A DNA stretch of 64,000 bases from Capnocytophaga sp. ARDL2 (GCF_041530365.1 NZ_CP168034.1:1550001-1614000); one strand, 5' to 3'; shown: positions 20,176 through 29,769, counted from the first letter of the stretch. Notes: generated by a model from the letters alone, not told the origin. Numbers and translations are program-made.

Positions 20176-20832
20176 TTATAGGTATTTAGTAGCTTCTCTG
20201 ATACTCAGATTGCTTAGTTCATTTTTGTATTTTTCCACAAAATTTCTTACCCAATCAGGGTTTGTTTTGCTATAATCTCTCAATGACCAACCGATGGCTT
20301 TGTTTATAAAAAACTCTTTTTGTCCCAAATTGTTTAGTATAATCGTCTTTAGAAGAGACGTATTGGTGTCGCTTTTTCTCAATAATTGATGGTCGATGGC
20401 AATGCGTCGCAGCCAAAAATTTTCGTCCAAACTCCATTCAATCATTAGATTTTCTATTTCTGGATTTCTCAAAACGATATCACCAATCACACGGTCAAAA
20501 ACATCGATGCTATCCCACCACGATTTTTGCAAAGCCAGATTTTTCAAAGCAGGAATATCCTGAGGGGTCAATCGTTTTTTTATACTCTTTAGGTATTCAA
20601 GAGCAACATATTGTAATTCTCTATGTGGGTTTTCCCAACATTTATGTACAAAATCCCATTGAATTTCCTTTTCTTTTTTCAATTGTGAAAGAATTTCTTT
20701 AGACGCCTCTTTTCTGATAGGAGATTTGATACCGTAAAAAGAAAAAAGGTTTTTCATATATGCACTCATTCCTTGAGCTTCCACGGGGTTTGCCAACGAT
20801 TGAAATATCTGATTGAGTTGTTCGTAGTACAT
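20176..20832 (-). CDS. DNA alkylation repair protein, AlkD-like
   Basis: 218 residues made of HEAT-like helices. The motifs SWWDSIDVFD, FWLRRIAID and FINKAIGWSLRDYSK match AlkD glycosylases, which remove bulky alkylated purines without base flipping; the Trp/Asp pair in SWWDSID is the active-site signature. Shorter than the 237-residue AlkD of Bacillus cereus but with all motifs. Located between fabD and rlmB on the minus strand, with a terminator separating it from fabD. Confidence 0.9.
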   Translation of the reverse strand: MYYEQLNQIFQSLANPVEAQGMSAYMKNLFSFYGIKSPIRKEASKEILSQLKKEKEIQWDFVHKCWENPHRELQYVALEYLKSIKKRLTPQDIPALKNLALQKSWWDSIDVFDRVIGDIVLRNPEIENLMIEWSLDENFWLRRIAIDHQLLRKSDTNTSLLKTIILNNLGQKEFFINKAIGWSLRDYSKTNPDWVRNFVEKYKNELSNLSIREATKYL

Positions 20833-20853
20833 TGAGGGAATTATTAGTTAATG

Positions 20854-20892
20854 CTAAAAACGGTTTCAAAAAATATGAAACCGTTTTTTATG
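20854..20892 (-). terminator. Intrinsic terminator of fabD
   Basis: AAAACGGTTTCA and TGAAACCGTTTT form a 12-base perfect stem with a 7-base loop, just downstream of the fabD stop on the minus strand. Confidence 0.8.
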
Positions 20893-20909
20893 AAAGTTTA
20901 TTGTTAAAA

Positions 20910-21782
20910 TTACAATTTTACTGTTTCTACTGTCTTATCAATTTTGTTGATTAATCCAATCAAAACTTTACCAGGGCCTACTTCAGAAAAAGAAGTTGCA
21001 CCATCAGCAATCATTTGACGAACCGATTGCGTCCATTTTACAGGAGCAGTCAATTGAGTGATCAAGTTTTTCTTGATTTCCGTAGGGTCAGTAATAGCGG
21101 TAGCTGTAACATTTTGATAAACTGGACAGATTGGAGCGTTGAAAGTAGTGTTTTCGATAGCTTTTGCCAATTCTTCTCTTGCAGGTTCCATCATAGGCGA
21201 GTGGAAACCACCGCTTACAGGCAATATCAAGGCACGTTTTGCACCAGCTTCTTTTAGTAATTCGCAGGCTTTTTCTACAGCTTTCGTTTCACCAGAAATT
21301 ACCAATTGACCAGGGCAGTTGTAGTTGGCAGCAACTACCGTTCCTTCTACTTTTTCGCAGATATCTTCAACAATAGCGTCTTCTAAATTCAAAACAGCTG
21401 CCATAGTCGATGGAGTGATTTCACAAGCTTTTTGCATAGCCATTGCTCTTTGAGAAACCAATTTCAATCCGTCTTCAAATGACAATACACCACTTGCTAC
21501 CAAGGCAGAAAACTCACCTAAAGAGTGTCCAGCTACCATATCAGGAGTAAAGTTTTCTATAGTTTTAGCTTGTATTACAGAGTGTAAAAATACAGCTGGT
21601 TGAGTAACTTTTGTTTGTTTTAGTTCTTCGTCAGTACCCTCAAACATGATTTTTTTGATGTCAAACCCTAAGATTTCGTTGGCACTGTCAAACAATTGTT
21701 TAGCAATTTCATAATTTTCATATAAATCTTTTCCCATTCCGGAAAATTGTGCTCCTTGTCCAGGAAATACTAATGCTTTCAT
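20910..21782 (-). CDS. fabD: Malonyl-CoA:ACP transacylase
   Basis: 290 residues from the ATG at 21782; the frame is open for 48 more codons upstream, but these cover the promoter. It moves malonyl groups from CoA to ACP for fatty-acid synthesis. It starts with the family hallmark MKALVFPGQGAQ and holds the nucleophilic serine in GHSLGE, plus the GGFHSPMM and SEVGPG motifs. A TACATTTG element 18 bases before the start on the minus strand is the likely promoter. Divergent from the ClC channel gene. Confidence 0.97.
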   Translation of the reverse strand: MKALVFPGQGAQFSGMGKDLYENYEIAKQLFDSANEILGFDIKKIMFEGTDEELKQTKVTQPAVFLHSVIQAKTIENFTPDMVAGHSLGEFSALVASGVLSFEDGLKLVSQRAMAMQKACEITPSTMAAVLNLEDAIVEDICEKVEGTVVAANYNCPGQLVISGETKAVEKACELLKEAGAKRALILPVSGGFHSPMMEPAREELAKAIENTTFNAPICPVYQNVTATAITDPTEIKKNLITQLTAPVKWTQSVRQMIADGATSFSEVGPGKVLIGLINKIDKTVETVKL

Positions 21783-21799
21783 TTGTATTATTTTTTGTG

Positions 21800-21807
21800 C
21801 AAATGTA
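21800..21807 (-). promoter_or_regulatory. Putative -7 element (TACATTTG) for fabD
   Basis: On the minus strand, a perfect match to TAnnTTTG 18 bases before the fabD ATG. It supports the short start over the longer open frame. No clear -33 element. Confidence 0.5.
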
Positions 21808-21847
21808 AGGATTTTATATTGATTTTTTTTCAGTAATTTTATCGAAA

Positions 21848-21878
21848 TTTGCTGAATAAAACTTACTTTGTAATTTTG
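21848..21878 (+). promoter_or_regulatory. Promoter of the ClC channel gene
   Basis: TTTG (21848-21851), a 19-base spacer and TAATTTTG (21871-21878) fit the consensus exactly and leave a very short leader before the TTG start at 21893. Confidence 0.55.
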
Positions 21879-21892
21879 TAAAAAAAAAAAAA

Positions 21893-23701
21893 TTGAAAAC
21901 AACCAAACAACGCTGGAAACACACATTCTTGAAAATACTTCGCAATGTAGAGGGGATTTTGTATTTGCTGAAAAATGTTTTATCAGAGCGACAGTTTATT
22001 TATGTGTGTTGTGTGTTGGTGGGAATTTCTTCTTCATTGGCTGTGATTTTCTTGAAGAGTTTCGCTCATTTTGTATATGAATTGACTACCAAAATCGATG
22101 CAATTTATCATTTGCCGTTTAGTAACAGTATTTTTCCCGTGATTGGTATTTTGCTTACCGTGTGGGTAGTACAAAAAATACTGAATGGGAAAATCGAAAA
22201 AGGAGCAGGGCAGATACTCATTGCGGTTGCCAAAAAATCGGGCATTATGCCCAAAAAACAAATGTATGCCCAAATCATCACTTCCTCTCTGACTGTAGGT
22301 ATGGGAGGTTCTGCGGGATTGGAGTCACCGATTACGATTACTGGAGCTGCCTTTGGTTCCAACTTTGCACAAGAATATCGATTGTCGTATAAAAATCGTA
22401 CGCTCTTATTGGCTTGTGGAGTGGCTGCTGGTATCGCCGCCGCCTTCAACGCACCCATTGCAGGAGTACTGTTTGCTATCGAGGTAGTGTTGGCAGATAT
22501 GAGTGTTTCGGCATTTATTCCTCTGATGATTTCATCGGCTACAGGTGCTATTGTTTCGGCTATTACCTTGAAAGATAATATTTTACTATCTTTCAAGCAA
22601 CAGTTATCATTTGATTATACCAACACACATTATTATATATTACTGGGTATTTTAGCAGGTTTTTTTGCCGTTTATCACGCCCGAACTTTTAGAAAAGTAG
22701 AAGATATTTTAGCCAAAAAAGCATGGTCGCCGTACAAAAAAGCCTTGTTAGGTGCTTCGATATTGGCGGTTATGATTTTTATTTTTCCACCCTTGTTTGG
22801 TGAGGGATACGAGAGCATCAAATTGTTGGCAGAAGACAAAGGAAGTTATGTTTTGGAAAATACCATTGTTTCAAGATTTAGTGATAATGCGTGGGGTGTT
22901 TGGAGCTTTGTATTGCTTACATTCTTTGTAAAATGTATCGCCACAGGTCTGACTTTGGGTTCGGGAGGAAATGGAGGAAACTTTGCCCCGTCCTTGTTCG
23001 TAGGTTCGTATTTGGGCTATGGAGTTGCAAAATTTATCGAATTGTTGGGGTTGAAAAACCTTCCGATTGAAAATTTTACCATTGTAGGTATGGCGGGCGT
23101 TCTCAGTGGATTGTTTCACGCTCCCTTGACGGCGATTTTCTTGATTGCAGAGATTACAGGTGGATACGGTTTGATGGTGCCACTTTTGATTGTTTCATCC
23201 TTGAGTTTTTCTATTTCAAAGAGATACGATAAATATTCGATGGATATTTATCACATTGCAGACAAGGGGATTGTTTTCACCTCAGACAAAGACCAAAATA
23301 TTTTGAGTAAAATCGAAATGCAGCATTTGGTAGTTTCGGTCAATACATTGCATTACAACCAATCGTTTATGGATGTACAAGAGATTTTTAAAAATAACAC
23401 TCAAACGGTTATTCCGATTGTAAACGATGAAAATCAATATGTAGGAGTCATCGATTATCAAAAGGTAAAAAACATACTTTTTGACAATTTTGAAATAAAA
23501 TACCAAAAAATCACGAATTATTTAGAGCAAATTCCTTCGATTACGACCAAATCTTCGGCAAGTTATGCTTTGAGAGTGATGGAACAACATGAGAAAGATT
23601 TTGTCATCATCACCCAACAACAAAAAGTAGAAGGTATTGTTTACAAGAAAAAAATCATGAAAAAATACCGTGAAAATCTAATCAATTTGAGAATTGAATA
23701 A
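21893..23701 (+). CDS. ClC-family chloride channel/transporter with CBS domains
   Basis: 602 residues. About ten membrane helices (about 30-445) carry the selectivity motifs GSAGLESPIT and GSGGNGGNFAPSLFVG; the cytoplasmic tail (about 470-600) holds a CBS pair (VIPIVNDENQYVGVIDYQ and FVIITQQQKVEGIVYKK) that may sense adenine nucleotides. Whether it is a channel or a proton-coupled antiporter is not clear. No ATG fits the N-terminus, so a TTG start is proposed, supported by the promoter placement. aroK begins 1 base after its stop. Confidence 0.92.
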   Translation: MKTTKQRWKHTFLKILRNVEGILYLLKNVLSERQFIYVCCVLVGISSSLAVIFLKSFAHFVYELTTKIDAIYHLPFSNSIFPVIGILLTVWVVQKILNGKIEKGAGQILIAVAKKSGIMPKKQMYAQIITSSLTVGMGGSAGLESPITITGAAFGSNFAQEYRLSYKNRTLLLACGVAAGIAAAFNAPIAGVLFAIEVVLADMSVSAFIPLMISSATGAIVSAITLKDNILLSFKQQLSFDYTNTHYYILLGILAGFFAVYHARTFRKVEDILAKKAWSPYKKALLGASILAVMIFIFPPLFGEGYESIKLLAEDKGSYVLENTIVSRFSDNAWGVWSFVLLTFFVKCIATGLTLGSGGNGGNFAPSLFVGSYLGYGVAKFIELLGLKNLPIENFTIVGMAGVLSGLFHAPLTAIFLIAEITGGYGLMVPLLIVSSLSFSISKRYDKYSMDIYHIADKGIVFTSDKDQNILSKIEMQHLVVSVNTLHYNQSFMDVQEIFKNNTQTVIPIVNDENQYVGVIDYQKVKNILFDNFEIKYQKITNYLEQIPSITTKSSASYALRVMEQHEKDFVIITQQQKVEGIVYKKKIMKKYRENLINLRIE

Positions 23702-23702
23702 C

Positions 23703-24215
23703 ATGAGTCAAAAAATCATACTTACGGGATATATGGGGGTAGGTAAATCTACCATTGGCAGACATTTGGCAGCGAAATTACAGTTGACTTTTATCGATTT
23801 GGATAGCTACATAGAAGAAAAATATCAATTGCCTATATCCGAAATCTTTCAAACCAAAGGAGAGATTTTCTTTAGAAAACAAGAGCATTTAGCCTTATTA
23901 GAATTAGTAGATTCTCCTCAATCGATGATTATTTCATTAGGCGGAGGCACCCCTTGTTATGCAAACAATCATTTGTTGTTACAAAGAGAGGATGTAGCGT
24001 CTTTTTATTTAAAATCAAATGTAAAAGAGTTGGTAAAAAGATTGCAAAAATCAAAAAAAAAACGTCCTTTGTTGCAATCTGTTGATGATTTGTACAGCTT
24101 TGTTGGACCTCATTTGTTGGAGAGAAATTACTTTTATAGTTTTGCCAAACACACGGTAAATGCTGATAGACCCATACCAGTAATTGTGGACGAATTGTTT
24201 CATTTTTTACAATAA
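23703..24215 (+). CDS. aroK: Shikimate kinase
   Basis: 170 residues from the ATG at 23703 (the frame is open three codons upstream). It phosphorylates shikimate in aromatic amino-acid synthesis. Walker A GYMGVGKST, the shikimate-binding DLD and FRKQE residues and the LGGGTPCY motif are all present. It directly follows the ClC gene and is followed 6 bases later by a TRIC channel gene, so the three likely share a transcript. Confidence 0.95.
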   Translation: MSQKIILTGYMGVGKSTIGRHLAAKLQLTFIDLDSYIEEKYQLPISEIFQTKGEIFFRKQEHLALLELVDSPQSMIISLGGGTPCYANNHLLLQREDVASFYLKSNVKELVKRLQKSKKKRPLLQSVDDLYSFVGPHLLERNYFYSFAKHTVNADRPIPVIVDELFHFLQ

Positions 24216-24221
24216 TTATAC

Positions 24222-24830
24222 ATGGACATTTTTTATATTGTAGATCTTATTGGAGTTTTTGTTTTTGCTATTTCTGGGGCATTGGCTGCTCGTGATAAAA
24301 AACTGGATTTGTTTGGTATTTTTATCATAGCCTTTGTTACAGGATTGGGTGGTGGCACTTTGCGAGATGTGATGTTGGGTCGCACACCGGTATTTTGGAT
24401 GCAAGCACCTGTCTATGTTTCCATTGTATTTTTAGGATTTTTATTTGCCGTAATTTTCCGCAAAAAAAAGCATCATTTCAAAAAGCCCTTATTGGTTTTC
24501 GATACCATCGGAATTGCTTTTTTTACCATCATCGGTACCGAAATCGCCTTGTCGTTTCACTATCCTTTGCACTATACCATTGTTGTAGCCATTGGGGTTA
24601 TGAGTGCGTGTTTTGGTGGGGTGATTCGAGATATTTTATGCAACGAAATTCCTATTATTTTTCATAAAGAAATTTACGCCATTCCTTGCGTATTGGGTAG
24701 TTTGATGTTTGTAGGAATTAAAGAAATTTCTTTTTTGCACGAATATACTTCCTTGATTAGCATCTTGTTTATTATCGTTTTTAGATACATTGTTATCAAA
24801 AAATCGCTCGAACTGCCAAAGATAGATTAA
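24222..24830 (+). CDS. Trimeric intracellular cation (TRIC) channel family protein
   Basis: 202 residues with seven predicted membrane helices in two repeats. The glycine-rich TGLGGGTLRDVMLG and its second-repeat counterpart CFGGVIRDILCNE mark the YadS/UPF0126 family, whose members are prokaryotic TRIC-type potassium or cation channels. The role in this organism is unknown. Immediately downstream of aroK. Confidence 0.9.
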   Translation: MDIFYIVDLIGVFVFAISGALAARDKKLDLFGIFIIAFVTGLGGGTLRDVMLGRTPVFWMQAPVYVSIVFLGFLFAVIFRKKKHHFKKPLLVFDTIGIAFFTIIGTEIALSFHYPLHYTIVVAIGVMSACFGGVIRDILCNEIPIIFHKEIYAIPCVLGSLMFVGIKEISFLHEYTSLISILFIIVFRYIVIKKSLELPKID

Positions 24831-24911
24831 TTCTTAATTTTCGTTAATATTATACATTTCTATCATTTTTTTTTATTTTTTTGCTAAATTAGGCTTCAAA
24901 ACAGCAAAAAT

Positions 24912-26507
24912 ATGAGCAATCAAATAAAAATACTTTGGGTAGATGACGAAATCGAATTACTCAAACCCCACATTCTCTTTTTAGAAAAGAAAAAATATTC
25001 TGTACAGACGGCGTCCAACGGTATGGATGCTATCGAACTTTTTAAAAACGAAAACTTTGATATAGTCTTTTTAGACGAAAATATGCCAGGTTTGAGTGGT
25101 TTGGAAACACTTTCTGAAATGAAAGAAATCAAATCGCAAGTGCCGATGATTATGATTACCAAAAGTGAGGAAGAATACATTATGGACGAAGCAATTGGTT
25201 CAAAAATTGCCGATTACCTCATTAAACCGGTCAATCCAAACCAAATTTTGTTGAGTTTAAAGAAAAATCTCGATACTTCTCGTTTGGTTTCTGAAAAAAC
25301 TTCGCTCGATTATCAAAAAGAATTTCGCAATATTTCGATGGAGCTCAACAATGCTCGTACGCATCAAGAGTGGGCGGAAATATACAAAAAAATGGTGTTT
25401 TGGGAAATGCAATTAGAAGATACCAAAGATGCCAATTTGTTGGAAATTCTCGCTTCGCAAAAAGTGGAAGCCAATAATCTCTTTGGACGATTTGTGGAAA
25501 AAAATTACGAAAATTGGATCAATGACGACGACGATGCACCGCTTTTTTCTCACCAATTGTTCAAGGAATGTGTGATTCCCGAGTTGAAAAAAAATCAAAA
25601 AGTATTGTTTTTGGTGATTGACAATTTGCGTTACGACCAATGGAAAGCTCTGGAACAGACCATTACCGAATATTACAAAATAGACCAAGAAAAAATGTAT
25701 TATTCCATTTTGCCAACCGCTACTCAGTATGCAAGAAATGCGATTTTCTCTGGTCTTACGCCTTTGGAAATGGAAAAGCAATATCCACAATATTGGAAAA
25801 ATGATGTGGACGAAGGTGGAAAAAATCTTTTTGAAGAAGAATTTCTCTTGGGACAAATCAGCAGAAATCGATTGGATATTACCCCTAAATATATAAAAAT
25901 CACCTCGTTGAAAGATGGTAAAAAGTTTGCCGTACATTTCAAATCGCACCGAGAAAAAAAATTGGTTGCTTTGGTGTACAATTTTGTAGATATGATTTCG
26001 CATGCCAAAACCGAAATGGATGTCATCAAAGAATTGGCAAATGATGACAAGGCATATCGCTCATTGACAAAGAGTTGGTTTATCAATTCGCCATTGTTTG
26101 ACATTATCAAACAGGCACATTATTACGATTTTAAATTGATTTTGACTACCGACCACGGAACGATTAATTGTAAAAATCCATCGCAGGTAATCGGCGACAA
26201 ACAGACAAGTCATAATTTGAGATACAAAACCGGTCGTTCACTCACTTACGAAGAAAAAGATGTTTATGTGGTAAAAGACCCTAAAAAAATACAATTACCT
26301 GCAATAAATATCAGTAGTTCGTTTATTTTTGCAAAAAATGATTTCTTTTTAGCCTATGCAAACAATTTCAATCACTATGTGGGATTGTTTAGAAATACCT
26401 ATCAACACGGAGGGATTTCGCTCGAAGAAATGATTGTACCAATTGTTACATTAAGCCCAAGGAAGCAAGTGAAGCTCTCGCAGATTCCTCAGATTTACAC
26501 GGAATAA
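24912..26507 (+). CDS. porX: Type IX secretion response regulator PorX (receiver + PglZ domain)
   Basis: 531 residues. The N-terminal receiver (about 1-125) has the acidic pair VDDE and phospho-acceptor Asp55 in FLDENMPG, with Lys in DYLIKPVNP. The C-terminal PglZ domain (about 200-520), an alkaline-phosphatase-superfamily fold, shows VIDNLRYDQW, the nucleophile region LPTATQYARN and LTTDHGT. In Porphyromonas and Flavobacterium, PorX with the sensor PorY controls type IX secretion and its genes; the PglZ domain is reported to cleave oligonucleotides. porY is not in this window. This is the clearest marker that the organism secretes by type IX. Confidence 0.95.
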   Translation: MSNQIKILWVDDEIELLKPHILFLEKKKYSVQTASNGMDAIELFKNENFDIVFLDENMPGLSGLETLSEMKEIKSQVPMIMITKSEEEYIMDEAIGSKIADYLIKPVNPNQILLSLKKNLDTSRLVSEKTSLDYQKEFRNISMELNNARTHQEWAEIYKKMVFWEMQLEDTKDANLLEILASQKVEANNLFGRFVEKNYENWINDDDDAPLFSHQLFKECVIPELKKNQKVLFLVIDNLRYDQWKALEQTITEYYKIDQEKMYYSILPTATQYARNAIFSGLTPLEMEKQYPQYWKNDVDEGGKNLFEEEFLLGQISRNRLDITPKYIKITSLKDGKKFAVHFKSHREKKLVALVYNFVDMISHAKTEMDVIKELANDDKAYRSLTKSWFINSPLFDIIKQAHYYDFKLILTTDHGTINCKNPSQVIGDKQTSHNLRYKTGRSLTYEEKDVYVVKDPKKIQLPAINISSSFIFAKNDFFLAYANNFNHYVGLFRNTYQHGGISLEEMIVPIVTLSPRKQVKLSQIPQIYTE

Positions 26508-26576
26508 ATTTATGAAATAATAAAAACAAATAGAGTTTATTACTCAATTACATACTTATTATTTTAGAATAGTTAG

Positions 26577-26661
26577 TACACTATAGGATACATAGTACAC
26601 ATAGATTTTTTCAAAGGTAAAATAGACTATGTGCCCTCTGTGCCCTATATGTTTAAAATTA
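26577..26661. repeat. MITE-like repeat family B, copy 1
   Basis: The 292-base gap between porX and tsaE contains CTATAGGATACATAGTACACATAG and a matching inverted end CTATGTGCCC...CCCTATATG about 25 bases later. The ends resemble those of the longer element near 45.7 kb. A fragment of family A (TTAGCGTAATCTGCGAGAGG, 26755-26774) follows. Confidence 0.55.
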
Positions 26662-26799
26662 TCTTTAAAAAATGGTAAGTGATTGTTTTTTAAAATTTAT
26701 AGATACATGAAGCTAAGTAATAAACTCATATAACAAATATTACATTTGCGAAAATTAGCGTAATCTGCGAGAGGAAAAATTAGTGAAGCGAATAAAAAC

Positions 26800-27210
26800 A
26801 TGTTCAAACAACAATATAAATTAGAAGAATTACCAAAAATAGCCCAACTACTTATTGGAAATCTCAAGTATTCAGTTGTGGCATTTCACGCAGAAATGGG
26901 GTCTGGAAAAACCACCCTTATTAAAGAAATCATCAAACAATTGGGAGTGAAAGACGAAGTAAGTAGTCCTACTTTTTCCATTGTAAATTCGTATCAAAAC
27001 GAAGAAGGAAAAGATATTTTTCACTTTGATATGTACCGTATCGAAGACGAAGAAGAAGCCTATGATTTTGGAATAGAAGAATATTTAGATTCGGAAAATT
27101 TGTGTTTGATCGAATGGCCAGAACGTATCGAAAGTATATTGGATTTTCCACATCATAAAGTAAGTATTGCAATCAATGAAGATTTTTCTCGCACCATAAA
27201 ATTTGAATAA
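26800..27210 (+). CDS. tsaE: tRNA threonylcarbamoyladenosine biosynthesis ATPase TsaE
   Basis: 136 residues. Walker A AEMGSGKTTLIKE, then SSPTFSIVNSY, HFDMYRIED and the C-terminal LIEWPERIE, all diagnostic. It works with TsaD (found at 39.2 kb), TsaB and TsaC to make t6A37 on ANN-decoding tRNAs. The alanine dehydrogenase gene starts 2 bases after its stop, so they are cotranscribed, an order seen in other flavobacteria. Confidence 0.95.
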   Translation: MFKQQYKLEELPKIAQLLIGNLKYSVVAFHAEMGSGKTTLIKEIIKQLGVKDEVSSPTFSIVNSYQNEEGKDIFHFDMYRIEDEEEAYDFGIEEYLDSENLCLIEWPERIESILDFPHHKVSIAINEDFSRTIKFE

Positions 27211-27212
27211 TT

Positions 27213-28412
27213 ATGTCAATATTATCGCCATTGGCAGAAGCCGCAGCTATCCCTTTAGAAGAGAAATTGTATGTTTCTAAAAAGAAAAAAGCACTGCACA
27301 TCGGAATTCTTAAAGAGGATTTTTCGGTAGAAAAACGCGTGTGTTTATCGCCCGATGCGGTCGGCATGCTCGTAAACGCTGGACACAGAGTAAAAGTAGA
27401 ATCTCAAGCAGGAGATGGAGCCAATTTTACTGATGTGGAATACAGCGAGGCAGGAGCTGAAATCGTTTTTTCTAAGGAAGAAGTGATGAAATGTCCGTTG
27501 ATTTTGAAAGTAGCACCGCCTACGATTCAAGAAATTGACTTAATGACACCGAAAAGTACTTTGATTTCGGCTTTGCAAATTAAATTGCAATCGAAAGAAT
27601 GGTTGCAAAAATTGGCAAAAAAGAAAATCACAGCTTTGGCTTTTGAGTTGATTCAAGACAAAACCGATGCCTATCCGTTTCTCAATTCACTCAGTGAAAT
27701 TGCTGGAATTGCCTCGATTCATATTGCCAACGAATGGATGAGCAATTATCATCAAGGGAAAGGATTGCTTTTGGGAAATATCACCGGAGTTCCCTCGACA
27801 GAAATTGTGGTTTTAGGAGCAGGAACCGTGGGAGAATATGCTTGTAAAACAGCATTGGCTATGGGGATTTATCCCAAAGTTTTTGACAATTCGATTCACC
27901 GATTAAAGCGTTTGCAGAAAAATCTAGGGGTAACACTGACCACATCTACCATTCAAGAAAAACCATTGACCAAAGCCTTGCGTCGTTGCGATGTATTGAT
28001 TGCAGCTGTAAATGGTGAAAATCGAGCTCAAATGATTGTAAGTGAAGAAATGGTGCAAAAAATGAAAAAAGGAGCGGTGATTATCGATGTAGCTATCGAC
28101 AACGGAGGTTGTGTAGAAACTTCTGAGGTAACTTCGCATCAAAAACCAGTAATCGAAAAATACGGCGTGTTGCACTACGGCGTTCCGAATATCTCCTCGA
28201 GATATGCACGTACAGCAAGTATGGCAATAAGTAATTTGCTGTCGCCTTTTGTGTTGAACATAGCCGAAAATGGTGGTTTGGAAGATTATTTACAACACGA
28301 TTATTACTTCCGTACAGGGGTTTATCTGTACCATGGGATATTGGTAAACGCCATAGTAGGGAAGTGGTTTGATACCGATTCAAAAGATTTGAATTTGTTT
28401 TTTATACAGTAA
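27213..28412 (+). CDS. ald: Alanine dehydrogenase
   Basis: 399 residues. The N-terminal domain begins at IGILKEDFSVEKRVCLSPDAV, with the pyruvate-binding Arg, and includes LKVAPPT; the NAD-binding Rossmann fold follows (VVLGAGTVGEYA), then DVAIDNGG and PNISSRYARTAS. It interconverts alanine and pyruvate with NADH. It belongs to the alanine dehydrogenase/PntA family; the absence of membrane helices argues against a transhydrogenase subunit. An extra N-terminal stretch of about 25 residues is typical of Bacteroidota forms. Confidence 0.92.
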   Translation: MSILSPLAEAAAIPLEEKLYVSKKKKALHIGILKEDFSVEKRVCLSPDAVGMLVNAGHRVKVESQAGDGANFTDVEYSEAGAEIVFSKEEVMKCPLILKVAPPTIQEIDLMTPKSTLISALQIKLQSKEWLQKLAKKKITALAFELIQDKTDAYPFLNSLSEIAGIASIHIANEWMSNYHQGKGLLLGNITGVPSTEIVVLGAGTVGEYACKTALAMGIYPKVFDNSIHRLKRLQKNLGVTLTTSTIQEKPLTKALRRCDVLIAAVNGENRAQMIVSEEMVQKMKKGAVIIDVAIDNGGCVETSEVTSHQKPVIEKYGVLHYGVPNISSRYARTASMAISNLLSPFVLNIAENGGLEDYLQHDYYFRTGVYLYHGILVNAIVGKWFDTDSKDLNLFFIQ

Positions 28413-28429
28413 ATTTTTTATCATATAGA

Positions 28430-28562
28430 TTTTCACCACGCAGAAACAGAGACACTACGCTTATAGAGTTCATCCTGTTGAATATGAAATTATTCTAAAG
28501 GGAAAACATAGACTCTTGTGGGTAGTATAACCTATGTGAACTATGTACCTATGTGTTTTTAA
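28430..28562. repeat. Composite repeat: family C fragment joined to family B right half
   Basis: CACGCAGAAACAGAGACACTACGCTTATAGAGTTC matches (in the same orientation) the family C copy near 45.53 kb, and CCTGTTGAATATG...CATAGACTC...CTATGTGAACTATG...CTATGTG matches the right half of the family B element near 45.7 kb. It occupies the gap between ald and the cyclotransferase gene. Confidence 0.6.
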
Positions 28563-28565
28563 AAA

Positions 28566-28604
28566 AAACAGGTTGCTCATTTTGAGCAACCTATTATTTT
28601 TATA
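28566..28604 (-). terminator. Intrinsic terminator of the glutaminyl cyclase gene
   Basis: AGGTTGCTCA and TGAGCAACCT form a perfect 10-base stem with a TTT loop. On the minus strand it is followed by a T run, fitting the end of the cyclotransferase gene. Confidence 0.75.
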
Positions 28605-28605
28605 A

Positions 28606-29679
28606 TTATTTATTGATACGTACTTCAAAAATCTTATCCCAATTTTTCCCTGTAACGAAAAATGTATCCGTTGCACGATTGTACGCAATACCATTGAAAA
28701 CGTCTTGGTCGATGTGGTCGTTTAGGTCTGTTTTCAACCCTTTGAAATCAATTACAGCTTCTACACGACCTGTAGTTGGGTCGATTACTCCAATCAAATC
28801 CGTACCGTAAAAGTTGGCATAAATCTTTCCATTTACCCATTCCAATTCGTTGATGGTAGGTACAGTACCTCTCTCGGTTGCGATGTACAATTCTTCTACC
28901 AATGAAAAATCTTTCGGATTGATTTTGTACAATTTGTCCGTACCGTCTGTCATATATAGATAGGTACCGTCGTTGGTCAATCCCCAACCTTCCATGTTTT
29001 TGAAATAAGGCAATGTCGCTTCTTTTTCCAAAGTTTCAGCGTTATATACATACGCCTCGTTGTTTTTGTAGGTCAACTGATAGATTTTGTTGTTCAAAAC
29101 GGTAGCTCCTTCACCAAAGATTGAATCGTCCAATTCTACTTTTTTCAATACCGCACCCGTTCTTGGATCTACTTTTCTTATGCTCGATTTCCCACGTTTA
29201 CCCGATGCACCTGCACCGTTTCCAGTACTTTCGATGAGATTGCCACCGTAAAATTCCAAACCTTGTGTATAGGCAGTTTGGTCGTGGTCAAAGGTGTTGA
29301 TGATACCGTACGACCATATCTCAGGAGCATCTTTAGGAAGAATTTTTATTTCCAAAGACGATTCGTATGATTTTCCATCAATATATGCCAAAGATTTTAA
29401 AATTCTCGCTCCAAACTTTACATTTTCCAAAGTATAAGAATCAGGATTTGCTCCTTTTGATGAAGTAATTTTTACATCATTTAGAAAATATTGCACCGAA
29501 TCGATGGTTTTATTTTCGGGTGCAATCACTTTTAAATCGATTTTTTCACCCGATTGATAACTATTTTTCAATAGAGTAGTATCAAAATTTACAATCAAGT
29601 CAGGTGTGTTTTTTTTGTCGTTACATGCTGTGAATAGGGTAGTTACACAGGCTAATGTTAGTATTTTATAGTTGTTCAT
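28606..29679 (-). CDS. Glutaminyl-peptide cyclotransferase, lipoprotein
   Basis: 357 residues. A lipoprotein signal (YKILTLACVTTLFTAC, Cys at 19) is followed by an Ig-like segment (about 25-115) and a five-bladed propeller of the plant/bacterial type glutamine cyclotransferase (about 120-355): YTQGLEFYGG, STGNGAG, SIFGEGATVLNNKIYQLTY, GWGLTNDGTYLYMTDG and NELEWVNGKIYANFYGTD. It converts N-terminal Gln of secreted proteins to pyroglutamate, and in Bacteroidota acts on periplasmic or surface proteins. The propeller residues are intact. Confidence 0.92.
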   Translation of the reverse strand: MNNYKILTLACVTTLFTACNDKKNTPDLIVNFDTTLLKNSYQSGEKIDLKVIAPENKTIDSVQYFLNDVKITSSKGANPDSYTLENVKFGARILKSLAYIDGKSYESSLEIKILPKDAPEIWSYGIINTFDHDQTAYTQGLEFYGGNLIESTGNGAGASGKRGKSSIRKVDPRTGAVLKKVELDDSIFGEGATVLNNKIYQLTYKNNEAYVYNAETLEKEATLPYFKNMEGWGLTNDGTYLYMTDGTDKLYKINPKDFSLVEELYIATERGTVPTINELEWVNGKIYANFYGTDLIGVIDPTTGRVEAVIDFKGLKTDLNDHIDQDVFNGIAYNRATDTFFVTGKNWDKIFEVRINK

Positions 29680-29735
29680 TTCAGTGAAAATTATATTTAT
29701 GCAATATTACTACTAAATTTTTTATTAGAAAAATA

Positions 29736-29765
29736 TTGCTATTATAAAATTTATTCCTACATTTG
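29736..29765 (+). promoter_or_regulatory. Promoter of the SRP RNA gene
   Basis: TTG (29736-29738), a 19-base spacer and TACATTTG (29758-29765): a textbook Bacteroidota promoter placed just before the first base of the RNA helix. Confidence 0.75.
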
Positions 29766-29769
29766 CACT

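Noticed and set aside
21783..21926. N-terminal extension of FabD
   Set aside because: Covers the divergent promoter region; family members start at MKALVFPGQG.
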